Positions 1 to 5,602 of a stretch of DNA of 5,602 bases are shown piece after piece (positions within the stretch are counted from its first letter, which is position 1; each line of letters opens with the position of its first letter). The notes beneath the pieces were generated by a model. The model saw only the letters and a list, made by a program, of their open reading frames with translations, was not told where the DNA came from and did no database searches. Position numbers and translations under genes: made by a program. The DNA comes from Rhizobiaceae bacterium (lineage in GTDB: Bacteria; Pseudomonadota; Alphaproteobacteria; Rhizobiales; Rhizobiaceae), in the NCBI GenBank assembly GCA_913776675.1, contig CAJYRE010000236.1:1-5602 (forward strand). The letters run 5' to 3'.

Positions 1-317
1 AGCCCTGCCTTGTCGTGACCCAGCGTGAGTCTGGCGTAAATTGTAATGTCGCGGGGCTTGATTTCCAGGTCCAGAGACACTTCCGGCAGCTCACCCCAAT
101 CGAATTTATAGTCACCACCAGCGCCAAAATTGACGGTGCCGGGGTGGAAGTATAGCTCTGCGGCAGATGACACCAGATCAGAAATATTGCCCAGAAAATC
201 AAATCGCAGGAAGGAAACTAAATCGGCCGCATCTAATAAACGCAACTCTGAGGCGACAGGGCTAATAAACTCGGCTACTAATCTTTCACGGTCTGTTGTA
301 TATTTGCATTTTTTCAT
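1..317 (-). CDS. Unidentified protein, N-terminal part (runs off left edge)
   Basis: An open frame begins at an ATG (317-315), only 5 nt after the flhB stop, and stays open for 105 codons to the window edge, so the C-terminus is missing. The protein starts MKKCKYTTDRERLVAEF. Residues about 10-55 look helical and amphipathic. Residues about 60-105 look beta-rich with alternating hydrophobic residues (for example LDLEIKPRDITIYARLTLG). There is no signal peptide, membrane segment or motif that I can name. The tight spacing and shared strand suggest that it is co-transcribed with flhB. The purine-rich end of flhB (AGAGGCGG, then AAGAAC) could supply a ribosome binding site, but the match is weak. 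I do not recognise the family, and a flagellar role is only inferred from position. The reading frame is credible because it is open along its whole length and fits the operon layout. Confidence 0.7.
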   Translation of the reverse strand, partial: MKKCKYTTDRERLVAEFISPVASELRLLDAADLVSFLRFDFLGNISDLVSSAAELYFHPGTVNFGAGGDYKFDWGELPEVSLDLEIKPRDITIYARLTLGHDKAG

Positions 318-322
318 GTTCT

Positions 323-1408
323 TTAGCTTAGCCGCCTCTTCTTCTTGGCGTCCGCAGCGTATATTCGTTGAACGATTTCTGCCACGGCTCTGTAGAATAT
401 TGGTGGGATGACACTATCCACCGAGACTTGCGCAAACATGGAGCGGGCGAGAGGCGGGTCTTCAAAAATCGGAATATCATTTTCTTTCGCAATTTCACGA
501 ATGCGCAAGGCAATCAGGTCTTGCCCCTTGGCCACAACGGTTGGCGCATCCATTTCGTCGCGCACATAGCGTAGAGCCACGGCAAAATGGGTGGGGTTGG
601 TGATCACCATGGTGGCACGCGCCACGTTGCTCATCATGCGACGCCGGGCCTGATCGCGCTGCGCCGAGCGCTGGCGGGCTTTGACGATCGGGTCGCCTTG
701 CGATTGCTTGTGTTCGTCTTTGACTTCCTGCTTCGTCATGCGCAATTGCTGATACCAGTGATAGCGCGTCCAGCCGAGGTCAATGGCGGTCAAAAGGCCG
801 GTGGACAGCAGAACAATGATCAGCATTTCGCGGACAATGTCTGAAAGTTTGACGAAAATCACCTGCGGGTCGGAAAACATCGCATCGAGAGAGCGAAAAT
901 ATTCTCCTTTGAGTGCGACAACCATGATGACCGCGACGATAATGACTTTGAAAAGTGATTTTCCAAACTCAATCATGCCAGTCGTTGAAAACAGGCGGCC
1001 TAGCCCGGCTGTCAGCGAGATGCGCGATGGTTGAGGCGCGATTCGATTCAGCACGAAGCTGGGCAGGTGCTGGGCAAAGGATTGCGTGAGGCCAAACGTC
1101 ATGAAAAGAATCAGGGCTGGGGCAATCATGGCCGACATGGACCAGCCAAGATGGATAAACAGCGACATCACATCCGGCCCTGTTCCGATCAGCCACTGGT
1201 CCGGCTTTTCAAACAAATCCTTCAGGGTTTCTGAAATGGTCTTCATGCCTTGCGGCAGGAAAAACACAAAGTAAACGTAGAATGCCAGCGTGGTTGCAAA
1301 CAGCGGCGCTTCTCTGGAAATGGGCGTATTGCCTTTTTCCATCGCATCTCGGATTTTTTTCTCCGAGGGTTCTTCTGTTTTACTCTCTTTGTCCTCTTCG
1401 TCTGCCAC
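323..1408 (-). CDS. flhB: FlhB, flagellar type III export gate and substrate-specificity switch protein
   Basis: This is an inner-membrane component of the flagellar export apparatus. It switches export from rod/hook proteins to filament proteins. The 361 residues fit the family. The N-terminus is charged and cytoplasmic (KTEEPSEKKIRDAMEKGN at about 10-27). Four hydrophobic segments follow at about 37-53, 86-108, 148-166 and 192-211. Next comes a basic linker with the conserved stretch MTKQEVKDEHKQSQGDP (224-240), and then the cytoplasmic FlhB_C domain. The self-cleavage motif NPTH lies at residues 271-274 (bases 587-598), within ITNPTHFAVALRY, and is intact. The conserved EDPPLAR follows at 316-322. 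The start is GTG (1408-1406), supported by GAGG 7 nt upstream. In relatives flhB usually sits directly after fliG. Here a terminator and a 434-nt gap separate them, so it probably needs its own promoter. The tail is basic (KKKRR). I am very sure of the identity. Confidence 0.97.
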   Translation of the reverse strand: MADEEDKESKTEEPSEKKIRDAMEKGNTPISREAPLFATTLAFYVYFVFFLPQGMKTISETLKDLFEKPDQWLIGTGPDVMSLFIHLGWSMSAMIAPALILFMTFGLTQSFAQHLPSFVLNRIAPQPSRISLTAGLGRLFSTTGMIEFGKSLFKVIIVAVIMVVALKGEYFRSLDAMFSDPQVIFVKLSDIVREMLIIVLLSTGLLTAIDLGWTRYHWYQQLRMTKQEVKDEHKQSQGDPIVKARQRSAQRDQARRRMMSNVARATMVITNPTHFAVALRYVRDEMDAPTVVAKGQDLIALRIREIAKENDIPIFEDPPLARSMFAQVSVDSVIPPIFYRAVAEIVQRIYAADAKKKRRLS

Positions 1409-1415
1409 GTACGGA

Positions 1416-1419
1416 CCTC
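1416..1419 (-). promoter_or_regulatory. Ribosome binding site of flhB
   Basis: The minus strand reads GAGG at 1419-1416, 7 nt before the GTG at 1408. No ATG lies nearby in frame with a better site, so this fixes the GTG start that gives MADEEDKESK. Confidence 0.7.
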
Positions 1420-1461
1420 ATTGTTTCAAACAGAGCGTCAAGCAGGATGCCATCGCTGTTA

Positions 1462-1513
1462 CTGCATCATTTTCTCCTTAAATCGGAATCGATTTAAGGA
1501 GAAAATGATGCAG
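1462..1513. repeat. Perfect 24-bp inverted repeat with 4-nt loop
   Basis: The left arm 1462-1485 (CTGCATCATTTTC...AAATCG) is the exact reverse complement of the right arm 1490-1513 (CGATTTAAGG...GATGCAG). The loop is GAAT (1486-1489). This is the first palindrome of the RIME-like element. No T-run follows on either strand, so it does not look like an intrinsic terminator. Confidence 0.95.
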
Positions 1514-1526
1514 CAGATTAAAAGTG

Positions 1527-1570
1527 TTACAGCGTCCTTTGTGCGCCATATTTGGCGCACGGCGCTGTAA
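1527..1570. repeat. Two-part palindrome
   Basis: The inner stem GTGCGCCA (1541-1548) pairs with TGGCGCAC (1553-1560) around the loop TATT. The outer stem TTACAGCG (1527-1534) pairs with CGCTGTAA (1563-1570). The asymmetric internal loop TCCTTT/GG can form two more C-G pairs. This is the second palindrome of the RIME-like element. A short A-run follows on the plus strand (equivalent to T's before the stem on the minus strand), which does not make a terminator. Confidence 0.9.
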
Positions 1571-1740
1571 AAATCAAAACACCGTGCAGACAATGAAATT
1601 AGCACGATGCTTTCAGTTTTTGTTTTGGCATCAGACTTTTCCGAAATCCGCAGTTTGCGTTTTGTCTGACACTATCAGATACGTCACTTGCCTGTTTCAT
1701 CGAAACATCGATTGCCCAGTGTTTTGGACAATTTATGATG

Positions 1741-1792
1741 AAAACAACAAAAAAGACCGCAGACCCAGTTTATCGCTGTGGTCTGCGGTCTT
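1741..1792 (-). terminator. Rho-independent terminator after fliG
   Basis: A perfect 13-bp stem joins 1780-1792 with 1753-1765 (minus strand AAGACCGCAGACC / GGTCTGCGGTCTT). The 14-nt connecting stretch can itself pair CAG with CTG. On the minus strand the stem is followed directly by TTTTGTTGTTTT (1752-1741). A strong stem plus a U-rich tail, beginning 50 nt after the fliG stop, fits an intrinsic terminator for the motA-fliG operon. The plus strand has no T-run after the stem, so it acts in one direction. Confidence 0.88.
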
Positions 1793-1811
1793 CAACTGTT
1801 TGATCCCAGGA

Positions 1812-1833
1812 ACAACTCTGCGTTCAGAGTTGT
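1812..1833 (-). other. Small hairpin just after the fliG stop
   Basis: ACAACTCTG (1812-1820) and CAGAGTTGT (1825-1833) form a perfect 9-bp stem with a 4-nt loop, 9 nt after the fliG stop codon. There is no T-run behind it, so it is not a second terminator. It may shield the mRNA end, but that is a guess. Confidence 0.6.
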
Positions 1834-1842
1834 CAACAATCC

Positions 1843-2889
1843 TTATGCGGCGGCTTCGCCTTCCTTGGCAGGTTCCGTTTCCTTGAGCTGGATTTGTCCG
1901 GCATTGGCCAGACGGATGGCTTCCTGCGCAACTGCCCGGCGTGCCATGGCGATTTCGCGCGGATTGGTTCCGGCTGTCCCCGCCTGAAGATCGGACTCGA
2001 TCATACGACGAGAACGTGGACTGATCGCGGAAAGCACGCATTCGCGGATTTCCATCGAAGCACCGCGCAGGGCCATGGTGAGAATGTCGCCGGAAATATC
2101 GTTGAGCAACATCACACGGCTGCGCTGCGGCATGACCAGCAGATCTTCGAACAGGAAGATCTTTGGACGAACCTTGGTGGCCGATTCTTTGCTGATGGAT
2201 TCGAGCGATTCCAGCAAGGTATCGACCTGCGGCTTTTCCAGCTCGTTCATCAGTTCGGCCACCTTGGCGGTGCCGGTGGAATTGCGATCTGCCTCGATTT
2301 CACCGATCAGTTCAATCACCCGGTTTTCAATGATTTGCGCGGCCTGGGCGCTGACATTTTTCAGGTTGACGGTTCGGTTCATGATGTCGGCACGGCGGCT
2401 GTCTGGCAGCTTGATCAGCACCTTGGCACCAAAGGAAGATGGCAGCATGGACAGAATATAAGCCACGGTCTGCGGATGTTCGCGCAACAGGAAGTTGGCA
2501 ATAAAATCCGGATCGGCATCCTGAAGGCGGTCCCATATGGAGGTTTCAAACGCCTGGAATGCCGTGCGTCGACCCAGCAACCCGTCAACTTCTTCAGGCG
2601 TCAGGCCTTCTTCAAGAATTTCCTCAATGGCCTTGGCATTGTCCATGAGGCCTGCACCTTCGGTGAACAGGTCCTCAAATTCATTGACAAGTTCCGCCAG
2701 TTCATCCGGTGGAATGGTGCGCAATGTCTGGGCAGAATTGATGATATTCTGCAATTCCGCCTGAGTGAAGTATTTCAACAGTTTGCCGGCCACGCCTTTG
2801 CCCATGGCCAGCAGCACGGCTGCGGCCTTGTCTGTTTGGCTCAGGGGCTTTCCTGCAATAGGGCCGCCAAAATCGTCAAAGTCCATCAT
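1843..2889 (-). CDS. fliG: FliG, flagellar motor switch protein (torque-generating rotor subunit)
   Basis: FliG sits on the cytoplasmic face of the MS ring, binds FliM, and meets the MotA stator. I place the start at the ATG at 2889 (348 residues, MMDFDDFGG...), which has AGGA 6 nt upstream. A longer form starting with TTG at 2910 is less likely. The N-terminal domain spans about 15-105, with the family-typical KAAAVLLAMG at 21-30. The middle domain has EHPQ at 137-140 and the matching Arg at 172 (R160 in E. coli). The C-terminal torque domain spans about 240-335. Compared with the E. coli sequence as I recall it, K264 is Arg275, R281 is Arg292, D288 is Ser299, D289 is Asp300, and R297 is replaced by Thr308. 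The tail is short and Ala/Glu-rich. It lies 29 nt after fliN and is followed by a terminator. Identity is certain. Confidence 0.97.
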   Translation of the reverse strand: MMDFDDFGGPIAGKPLSQTDKAAAVLLAMGKGVAGKLLKYFTQAELQNIINSAQTLRTIPPDELAELVNEFEDLFTEGAGLMDNAKAIEEILEEGLTPEEVDGLLGRRTAFQAFETSIWDRLQDADPDFIANFLLREHPQTVAYILSMLPSSFGAKVLIKLPDSRRADIMNRTVNLKNVSAQAAQIIENRVIELIGEIEADRNSTGTAKVAELMNELEKPQVDTLLESLESISKESATKVRPKIFLFEDLLVMPQRSRVMLLNDISGDILTMALRGASMEIRECVLSAISPRSRRMIESDLQAGTAGTNPREIAMARRAVAQEAIRLANAGQIQLKETEPAKEGEAAA

Positions 2890-2893
2890 GGTC

Positions 2894-2900
2894 TTTCCTC
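2894..2900 (-). promoter_or_regulatory. Ribosome binding site of fliG
   Basis: The minus strand reads GAGGAAA at 2900-2894. Its AGGA core (2899-2896) lies 6 nt before the ATG at 2889. This good spacing favours the ATG at 2889 over the in-frame TTG at 2910, whose translation would run through this site. Confidence 0.75.
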
Positions 2901-2918
2901 TCTGACCCAATTATCAGG

Positions 2919-3533
2919 TCAGGGCGTCTTGCTGGTCATTACTTCAATCAATTTCACACCGAATCGCGTGTCATCATTTTCCAGAACTGTAATCTCACCG
3001 CGCCCGATCCGTCGACCATTTACCATGATCTCCACAGGTTCTCCGATCTTTTTATCCAGAGCGATAATGGCTCCTTCTTCCAGATTCATCAAGCCTGCAA
3101 CGGGCATGCGGCTGCTGCCCAGCACGATTTGAACATCAATCGGGATGTCCATGATCAGGCCGAGGTTGGCTTCAAGAGCGCTTCCGGGGGCCTGCGGCTG
3201 GCTTGCGGCGTCAAAACCACCGCCAAAGCTGGTATCGCCGAGATCGCTGCCACCAAAATCACCGCCACCAAAGGCGGTGTCGCTTGCGGCTGTGCTGCCA
3301 AAATCACTATCAAAGTCCGACAAGCCGCCGACTGGGCTGTCAGCGCCAAAATCGCCGCCGAGATCGGAGCCAAAATCAGAGCCGCCGAAATCAGCCCCCA
3401 TCTCGGCCAACGGATCGTCGCCACCGCTTTTCAATACGCCGCGCAGATCATCGATTGCCTGATCCAGATCGGCATCGCCTGCTGGCATTGCCAGCGCATC
3501 ATCATCGCCCAAAGGTGTTTTTTTCGTAGCCAT
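2919..3533 (-). CDS. fliN: FliN, flagellar motor switch protein with long disordered N-terminal part
   Basis: FliN forms the lower part of the C-ring together with FliM. I chose the ATG at 3533 (204 residues, [12 protein letters not shown]...), with AGGA 11 nt upstream. An in-frame ATG at 3572 would add 13 residues but has no visible ribosome binding site. Residues 1-40 are acidic with a possible short helix ([14 protein letters not shown], 21-34). Residues 48-108 are a low-complexity linker rich in Gly, Asp, Phe and Ser. The SpoA (FliN/FliM C-terminal) domain occupies about 122-200, with typical stretches such as [12 protein letters not shown] (128-139), [15 protein letters not shown] (159-173) and FGVKLIEV (191-198). 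The protein is longer than E. coli FliN (about 137 residues) because of the N-terminal part, as in other alphaproteobacteria. It lies between fliM (63 nt) and fliG (29 nt). Confidence 0.95.
   Translation of the reverse strand: MATKKTPLGDDDALAMPAGDADLDQAIDDLRGVLKSGGDDPLAEMGADFGGSDFGSDLGGDFGADSPVGGLSDFDSDFGSTAASDTAFGGGDFGGSDLGDTSFGGGFDAASQPQAPGSALEANLGLIMDIPIDVQIVLGSSRMPVAGLMNLEEGAIIALDKKIGEPVEIMVNGRRIGRGEITVLENDDTRFGVKLIEVMTSKTP
3210..3392 (-). repeat. Low-complexity FG/D repeat stretch inside fliN
   Basis: This stretch encodes FliN residues 48-108. [10 protein letters not shown] at 48-57 and [10 protein letters not shown] at 92-101 are clear repeats, with many DFG, FGG and GGDFG units between them. 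The composition is almost only G, D, F, S, A and T. It is probably a disordered linker that arose by short in-frame duplications. Confidence 0.8.
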
Positions 3534-3596
3534 GCAATCATTATTCCTGTTGAAGCTTGCCTCAACCTGCATCGTTGGGCGTTGCCGGGAAAATTG

Positions 3597-4544
3597 TCAC
3601 TTTATGAGGTGACGAAGAATTTCATTATCCGAGCTATGTGTGGATTTGATCCGAACGGTGTAATGATCCCCCGCTCGACCGAATTCACAGGCATAGAGCT
3701 CTTTGCCGTTGGCGCTGACATCCACTGTAATATCATCCTTTTCCAGAAAAGGGATGACATCGCCCGGTGCCAGTTTTGCAACAGTCAGGAGTGTCAACGG
3801 TTCCAGACTAACGCGGGCCTCCAAAGTGACCTGACTTTTGCGAACCTGATTGGCAAGCTGCTCTGCCCATTCCTTGCGCGCCTTCGAAACCTGGTTTTTG
3901 GATTTCGGTGCGGTCACCCGGGTTTTCAGCAGCGCTTTCTGTGGAATGATCAATGCAAATTCTGAAACGATCTTACCAAGCTTGATGCTCATGTGAATGA
4001 GGGCAGCAAATTCATCCACATGATCCTTGTCAGCTTTCGGGCGATTTTCCCAATTGTGGGGCCGCTCGAAAATTGGCTCGAAACCACCCGGTGCATTCAC
4101 ACCGGAACGCAGGACATTGGCAAAGCGCTCAAACAGCATGACGGCCAGATCCAGTTCGATATTCGACAGAGGCCGTTTGATCGGTTCGGCAATAAACTCG
4201 GGCTGGGCACCCAGCAAGGTTTCCATCAGGGTGATGACAAAGCCATTGCCACAGGCCATGACAAAATTCGGCGACCAGTTGCGCAGGGTTGTATCCGCCA
4301 GCACAAAATTATCGCCAAGACCATCAATCAGATCGCGCATAAGGCCGGTCTTGTGGCCGAGATAGCCGACTTCGATGGTCAAATTGGTTTCGCTGTGAAA
4401 CACATCGGGCAAAAACTCGCTGTAGAGTGTGCCGAAATCCTGACAGAGTTTTTCCACCGTGGCACGATCACCCAACCCGCCGGTCAGGCGGGCCAGAAGA
4501 GCGGCATCCATGGCATGAACAGGGTTTTGACTCTTATCCGTCAT
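3597..4544 (-). CDS. fliM: FliM, flagellar motor switch protein (divergent rhizobial type)
   Basis: FliM links FliG to FliN in the C-ring and in E. coli receives CheY-P at its N-terminus. The 315 residues and position between motA and fliN fit. The ATG at 4544 lies 2 nt after the motA stop, so translation is probably coupled. The N-terminus (MTDKSQNPVHAMDAALLARL) has no clear LSQxEIDALL motif; the MDAALLARL stretch at 12-20 may be its degenerate form. The middle domain spans about 35-225. PLSNIELDLAVMLFERF (125-141) aligns with the FTQTEQR region of E. coli. Just before it the FliG-binding GGxG motif reads GAQP (112-115). The C-terminal SpoA domain spans about 235-305 (VTLEARVSLEPLTLLTVAKL, then APGDVIPFL). 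The alphaproteobacterial subfamily is known to be strongly diverged. Position and the SpoA domain make the call firm. Confidence 0.93.
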   Translation of the reverse strand: MTDKSQNPVHAMDAALLARLTGGLGDRATVEKLCQDFGTLYSEFLPDVFHSETNLTIEVGYLGHKTGLMRDLIDGLGDNFVLADTTLRNWSPNFVMACGNGFVITLMETLLGAQPEFIAEPIKRPLSNIELDLAVMLFERFANVLRSGVNAPGGFEPIFERPHNWENRPKADKDHVDEFAALIHMSIKLGKIVSEFALIIPQKALLKTRVTAPKSKNQVSKARKEWAEQLANQVRKSQVTLEARVSLEPLTLLTVAKLAPGDVIPFLEKDDITVDVSANGKELYACEFGRAGDHYTVRIKSTHSSDNEILRHLIK

Positions 4545-4546
4545 TG

Positions 4547-5422
4547 TTATGCTGCCTTTTCACCGCCGCCGCCGGGGTTCATCATTTCCTGCTCCACCGC
4601 GTCAATCGACGGACGCTCATAGGAAGAAATGGTCTTGCGGCCATATTCAAGGGCAACCTGTGGCACAGAACCATTCATATAGGCCAGCAAAGTCTGCTTG
4701 ACGATAATGTAGAGGCGATGCTGCTTGGTGCGGACAATCTTGATTTGCGATGTCAACGGATTGACGACGCAATACGACAAAAGAATACCCAGCATGGTTC
4801 CAACGAGGGCTGCACCAATCAGCTCACCCAGAACCGCTGGCGGTTCATTAATGTAGCTCAGCGCCTTGATAACCCCGAGAACCGCCGCCACGATACCGAT
4901 GGCAGGAAAGCTGTCGCCCACGGCAATCAATTGGTGATAGGGCTTCATCTTGTCATGCAGGATTGTGTTGATTTCTTCATCCATCAAGGCTTCGATTTCA
5001 TGGCTGCGGGCATTACCAATGATAATCAGACGCACATAATCGCAGATGAAAGCCGTCAGCTCTTTGTTCTTGAGCAGGTTTGGCGCGGTCTGGAAAATGG
5101 ATGATTCTTCCGGATTGTCGATATGCGCTTCAATCTCGTTGCGCGACTTTGTGCGCAAATCGCGCATCAGAGAGTAAAGCACACCGAGAACATCCAGATA
5201 GTTGCGCTCTTTGGGCACCTTGTGGGAAAAGGCTTCGCCGATGGCTTTGCCGGAATCCTTCACCACTTTCATGGTGTTGGCCATGATGAAGGTTCCAAGG
5301 CCGGCGCCACCGATAACCAGCAATTCGTAGGGCTGAAACAGCCGTTCAACGGGGCCGTGTTCTGCCATGAAGCCGCCGATCACACTGCCGACGATAATAA
5401 CGAATCCAATAACGATGATCAT
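4547..5422 (-). CDS. motA: MotA, flagellar motor stator protein
   Basis: MotA is an inner-membrane protein that forms the proton-conducting stator with MotB and pushes on FliG. The 291 residues and the pattern of four membrane segments (about 2-18, 34-50, 168-189 and 199-219) fit, with the large cytoplasmic loop between segments 2 and 3. Key residues sit at the E. coli numbers: Arg90 and Glu98 in the loop (contacts to FliG), Pro173 in GDSFPAIG, and Pro222 in VNPLTSQ. The C-terminal tail ends in [10 protein letters not shown]. The ATG at 5422 overlaps the stop of the upstream ORF (ATGA), with AGG 6 nt before it. The next gene, fliM, starts 2 nt after the stop. motB is not in this window. The residues match the proton-type MotA rather than PomA, though the ion is inferred. 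Confidence 0.97.
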   Translation of the reverse strand: MIIVIGFVIIVGSVIGGFMAEHGPVERLFQPYELLVIGGAGLGTFIMANTMKVVKDSGKAIGEAFSHKVPKERNYLDVLGVLYSLMRDLRTKSRNEIEAHIDNPEESSIFQTAPNLLKNKELTAFICDYVRLIIIGNARSHEIEALMDEEINTILHDKMKPYHQLIAVGDSFPAIGIVAAVLGVIKALSYINEPPAVLGELIGAALVGTMLGILLSYCVVNPLTSQIKIVRTKQHRLYIIVKQTLLAYMNGSVPQVALEYGRKTISSYERPSIDAVEQEMMNPGGGGEKAA

Positions 5423-5602
5423 GTTTGGCCTGCATCCGCACGTTTCTTTATCATGCTTATCGATAGGCAGTCTGCCTTGCGTGAGGCTGATGGAAAAGCA
5501 TTCTCAACGCCTGCGGTGCGGACAGTTTCGCGCAAGTCATCCTCTGTATTGCCTTGGGTCAATAAACGGTCATCCACGTACCATGATGGAGGCGAGCAAC
5601 CG
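5419..5602 (-). CDS. Unidentified ORF, C-terminal 60 residues (runs in from right edge)
   Basis: A minus-strand frame is open from the window edge (first full codon at 5601) to a TGA at 5421-5419, which overlaps the motA ATG as ATGA. The visible end includes [20 protein letters not shown] and finishes with [15 protein letters not shown]. It is hydrophilic, without membrane segments or a motif I can name. The four-base overlap and shared strand suggest a gene translationally coupled to motA. The evidence is modest: only 60 codons are visible, and plus-strand frames are also open across part of the same stretch. I do not recognise the product. Confidence 0.5.
   Translation of the reverse strand, partial: GCSPPSWYVDDRLLTQGNTEDDLRETVRTAGVENAFPSASRKADCLSISMIKKRADAGQT

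Larger units (their letters stand above)
1462..1570. repeat. RIME-like intergenic element with two large palindromes
   Basis: This 109-bp unit consists of a perfect 24-bp inverted repeat, a 13-nt spacer, and a second two-part palindrome. RIME1 elements of Rhizobium, Sinorhizobium and Agrobacterium are, as I recall, 106-112 bp long with two large palindromes, which is the same size and layout. Pieces such as CTTAAATCGG...CGATTTAAGG and GTTACAGCGTCCTTTGTGCG also resemble sequences I remember from many rhizobial intergenic regions. The palindromes are directly seen. The family assignment is from memory and needs a sequence comparison. The element lies 53 nt upstream of the flhB start codon, where it would form stable hairpins in the flhB leader if transcription starts above it. 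Confidence 0.75.
1409..1842. other. Non-coding gap between fliG and flhB
   Basis: This 434-nt stretch has no credible gene on either strand. Read from fliG towards flhB it holds: a 9-bp hairpin (1812-1833), the fliG terminator (1741-1792), a 6-3-6 palindrome (1693-1707), a stretch at about 1571-1690 in which I see only weak small inverted repeats, the RIME-like double palindrome (1462-1570), and the flhB leader with its ribosome binding site (1409-1461). Frames that look open across it end or start inside the palindromes and resemble no known protein. I saw no convincing -35/-10 pair for flhB. Confidence 0.75.

Noticed and set aside
130..411. A 93-codon plus-strand open frame
   Set aside because: It runs opposite the unidentified gene after flhB and the end of flhB. 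The minus-strand frame there is open throughout and fits the operon.
1571..1740. Possible promoters for flhB, such as TTGTCC followed by a weak -10, or GATAGT near 1674
   Set aside because: None has both boxes with proper spacing, and the matches are at chance level.
1250..1886. Plus-strand frames of about 106 and 120 codons across the fliG-flhB gap
   Set aside because: They cross the palindromes, the terminator and parts of flhB or fliG, have no homology I can see, and one ends exactly at the repeat border.
2890..2910. A longer FliG starting with TTG at 2910
   Set aside because: The extra seven residues are encoded by the ribosome binding site of the ATG at 2889.
2902..2922. A hairpin of CTGACC and GGTCAG across the fliN stop
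   Set aside because: It has only six pairs with a nine-base loop and no T-run, so it is too weak to call as a terminator or regulator.
1894..3132. A 412-codon plus-strand open frame
   Set aside because: It lies antisense to fliG and part of fliN, which are clear family members. Its protein, rich in His, Gln, Phe and Gly, looks like a mirror of coding sequence and resembles nothing known to me.
3534..3572. A longer FliN starting with ATG at 3572
   Set aside because: There is no ribosome binding site upstream of it. The ATG at 3533 has AGGA ahead of it and gives a typical MATKK start. It is not excluded.
3129..3965. A 278-codon plus-strand open frame
   Set aside because: It is antisense to fliN and fliM. 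The repetitive Ala/Lys/Ile part simply mirrors the fliN FG/D repeat.
4427..5104. A 225-codon plus-strand open frame, and a 209-codon one at 3993-4622
   Set aside because: They are antisense to motA and fliM, with no recognisable motifs.
5421..5602. A divergent plus-strand gene upstream of motA
   Set aside because: Plus-strand frames are open here, but none has a clear start with a ribosome binding site, and the minus-strand frame has the ATGA overlap with motA.

Overview
The window carries a block of flagellar motor and export genes, all on the minus strand. In transcription order (right to left) it holds: the tail of an unidentified ORF, motA (stator), fliM, fliN, fliG (the rotor switch, or C-ring), a 434-base non-coding gap, flhB (export gate), and the 5' part of an unrecognised gene that runs off the left edge. 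The order motA-fliM-fliN-fliG-flhB, the rhizobial type of FliM and FliN, and a RIME-like double palindrome in the gap all point to an alphaproteobacterium of the order Hyphomicrobiales (Rhizobiales). I cannot name a genus.

Right part (1843-5602): the unidentified ORF overlaps motA by ATGA, motA and fliM are 2 nt apart, fliM and fliN are 63 nt apart, and fliN and fliG are 29 nt apart. This looks like one operon encoding the stator subunit MotA and the complete FliM/FliN/FliG switch on which the stator acts. A strong rho-independent terminator just after fliG (about 1741-1792) closes it.

Middle (1409-1842): this gap separates fliG from flhB. It contains a small hairpin, the fliG terminator, a small 6-3-6 palindrome, and a 109-bp element made of two palindromes (1462-1570). 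That layout matches the Rhizobium-specific intergenic mosaic element RIME1 as I remember it. No convincing promoter for flhB is visible, although the terminator implies that one is needed unless there is read-through.

Left part (1-1408): flhB has a GTG start and an intact NPTH self-cleavage site. Five bases after its stop an unidentified ORF begins and stays open to the window edge.

I see no evidence of a wholly new system. The points most worth a second look are the RIME-like insertion that splits the flagellar operon, the FliM that lacks the canonical GGxG and EIDALL motifs while FliG keeps EHPQ, the FG/D-rich disordered linker of FliN, and the two unidentified ORFs at the edges.
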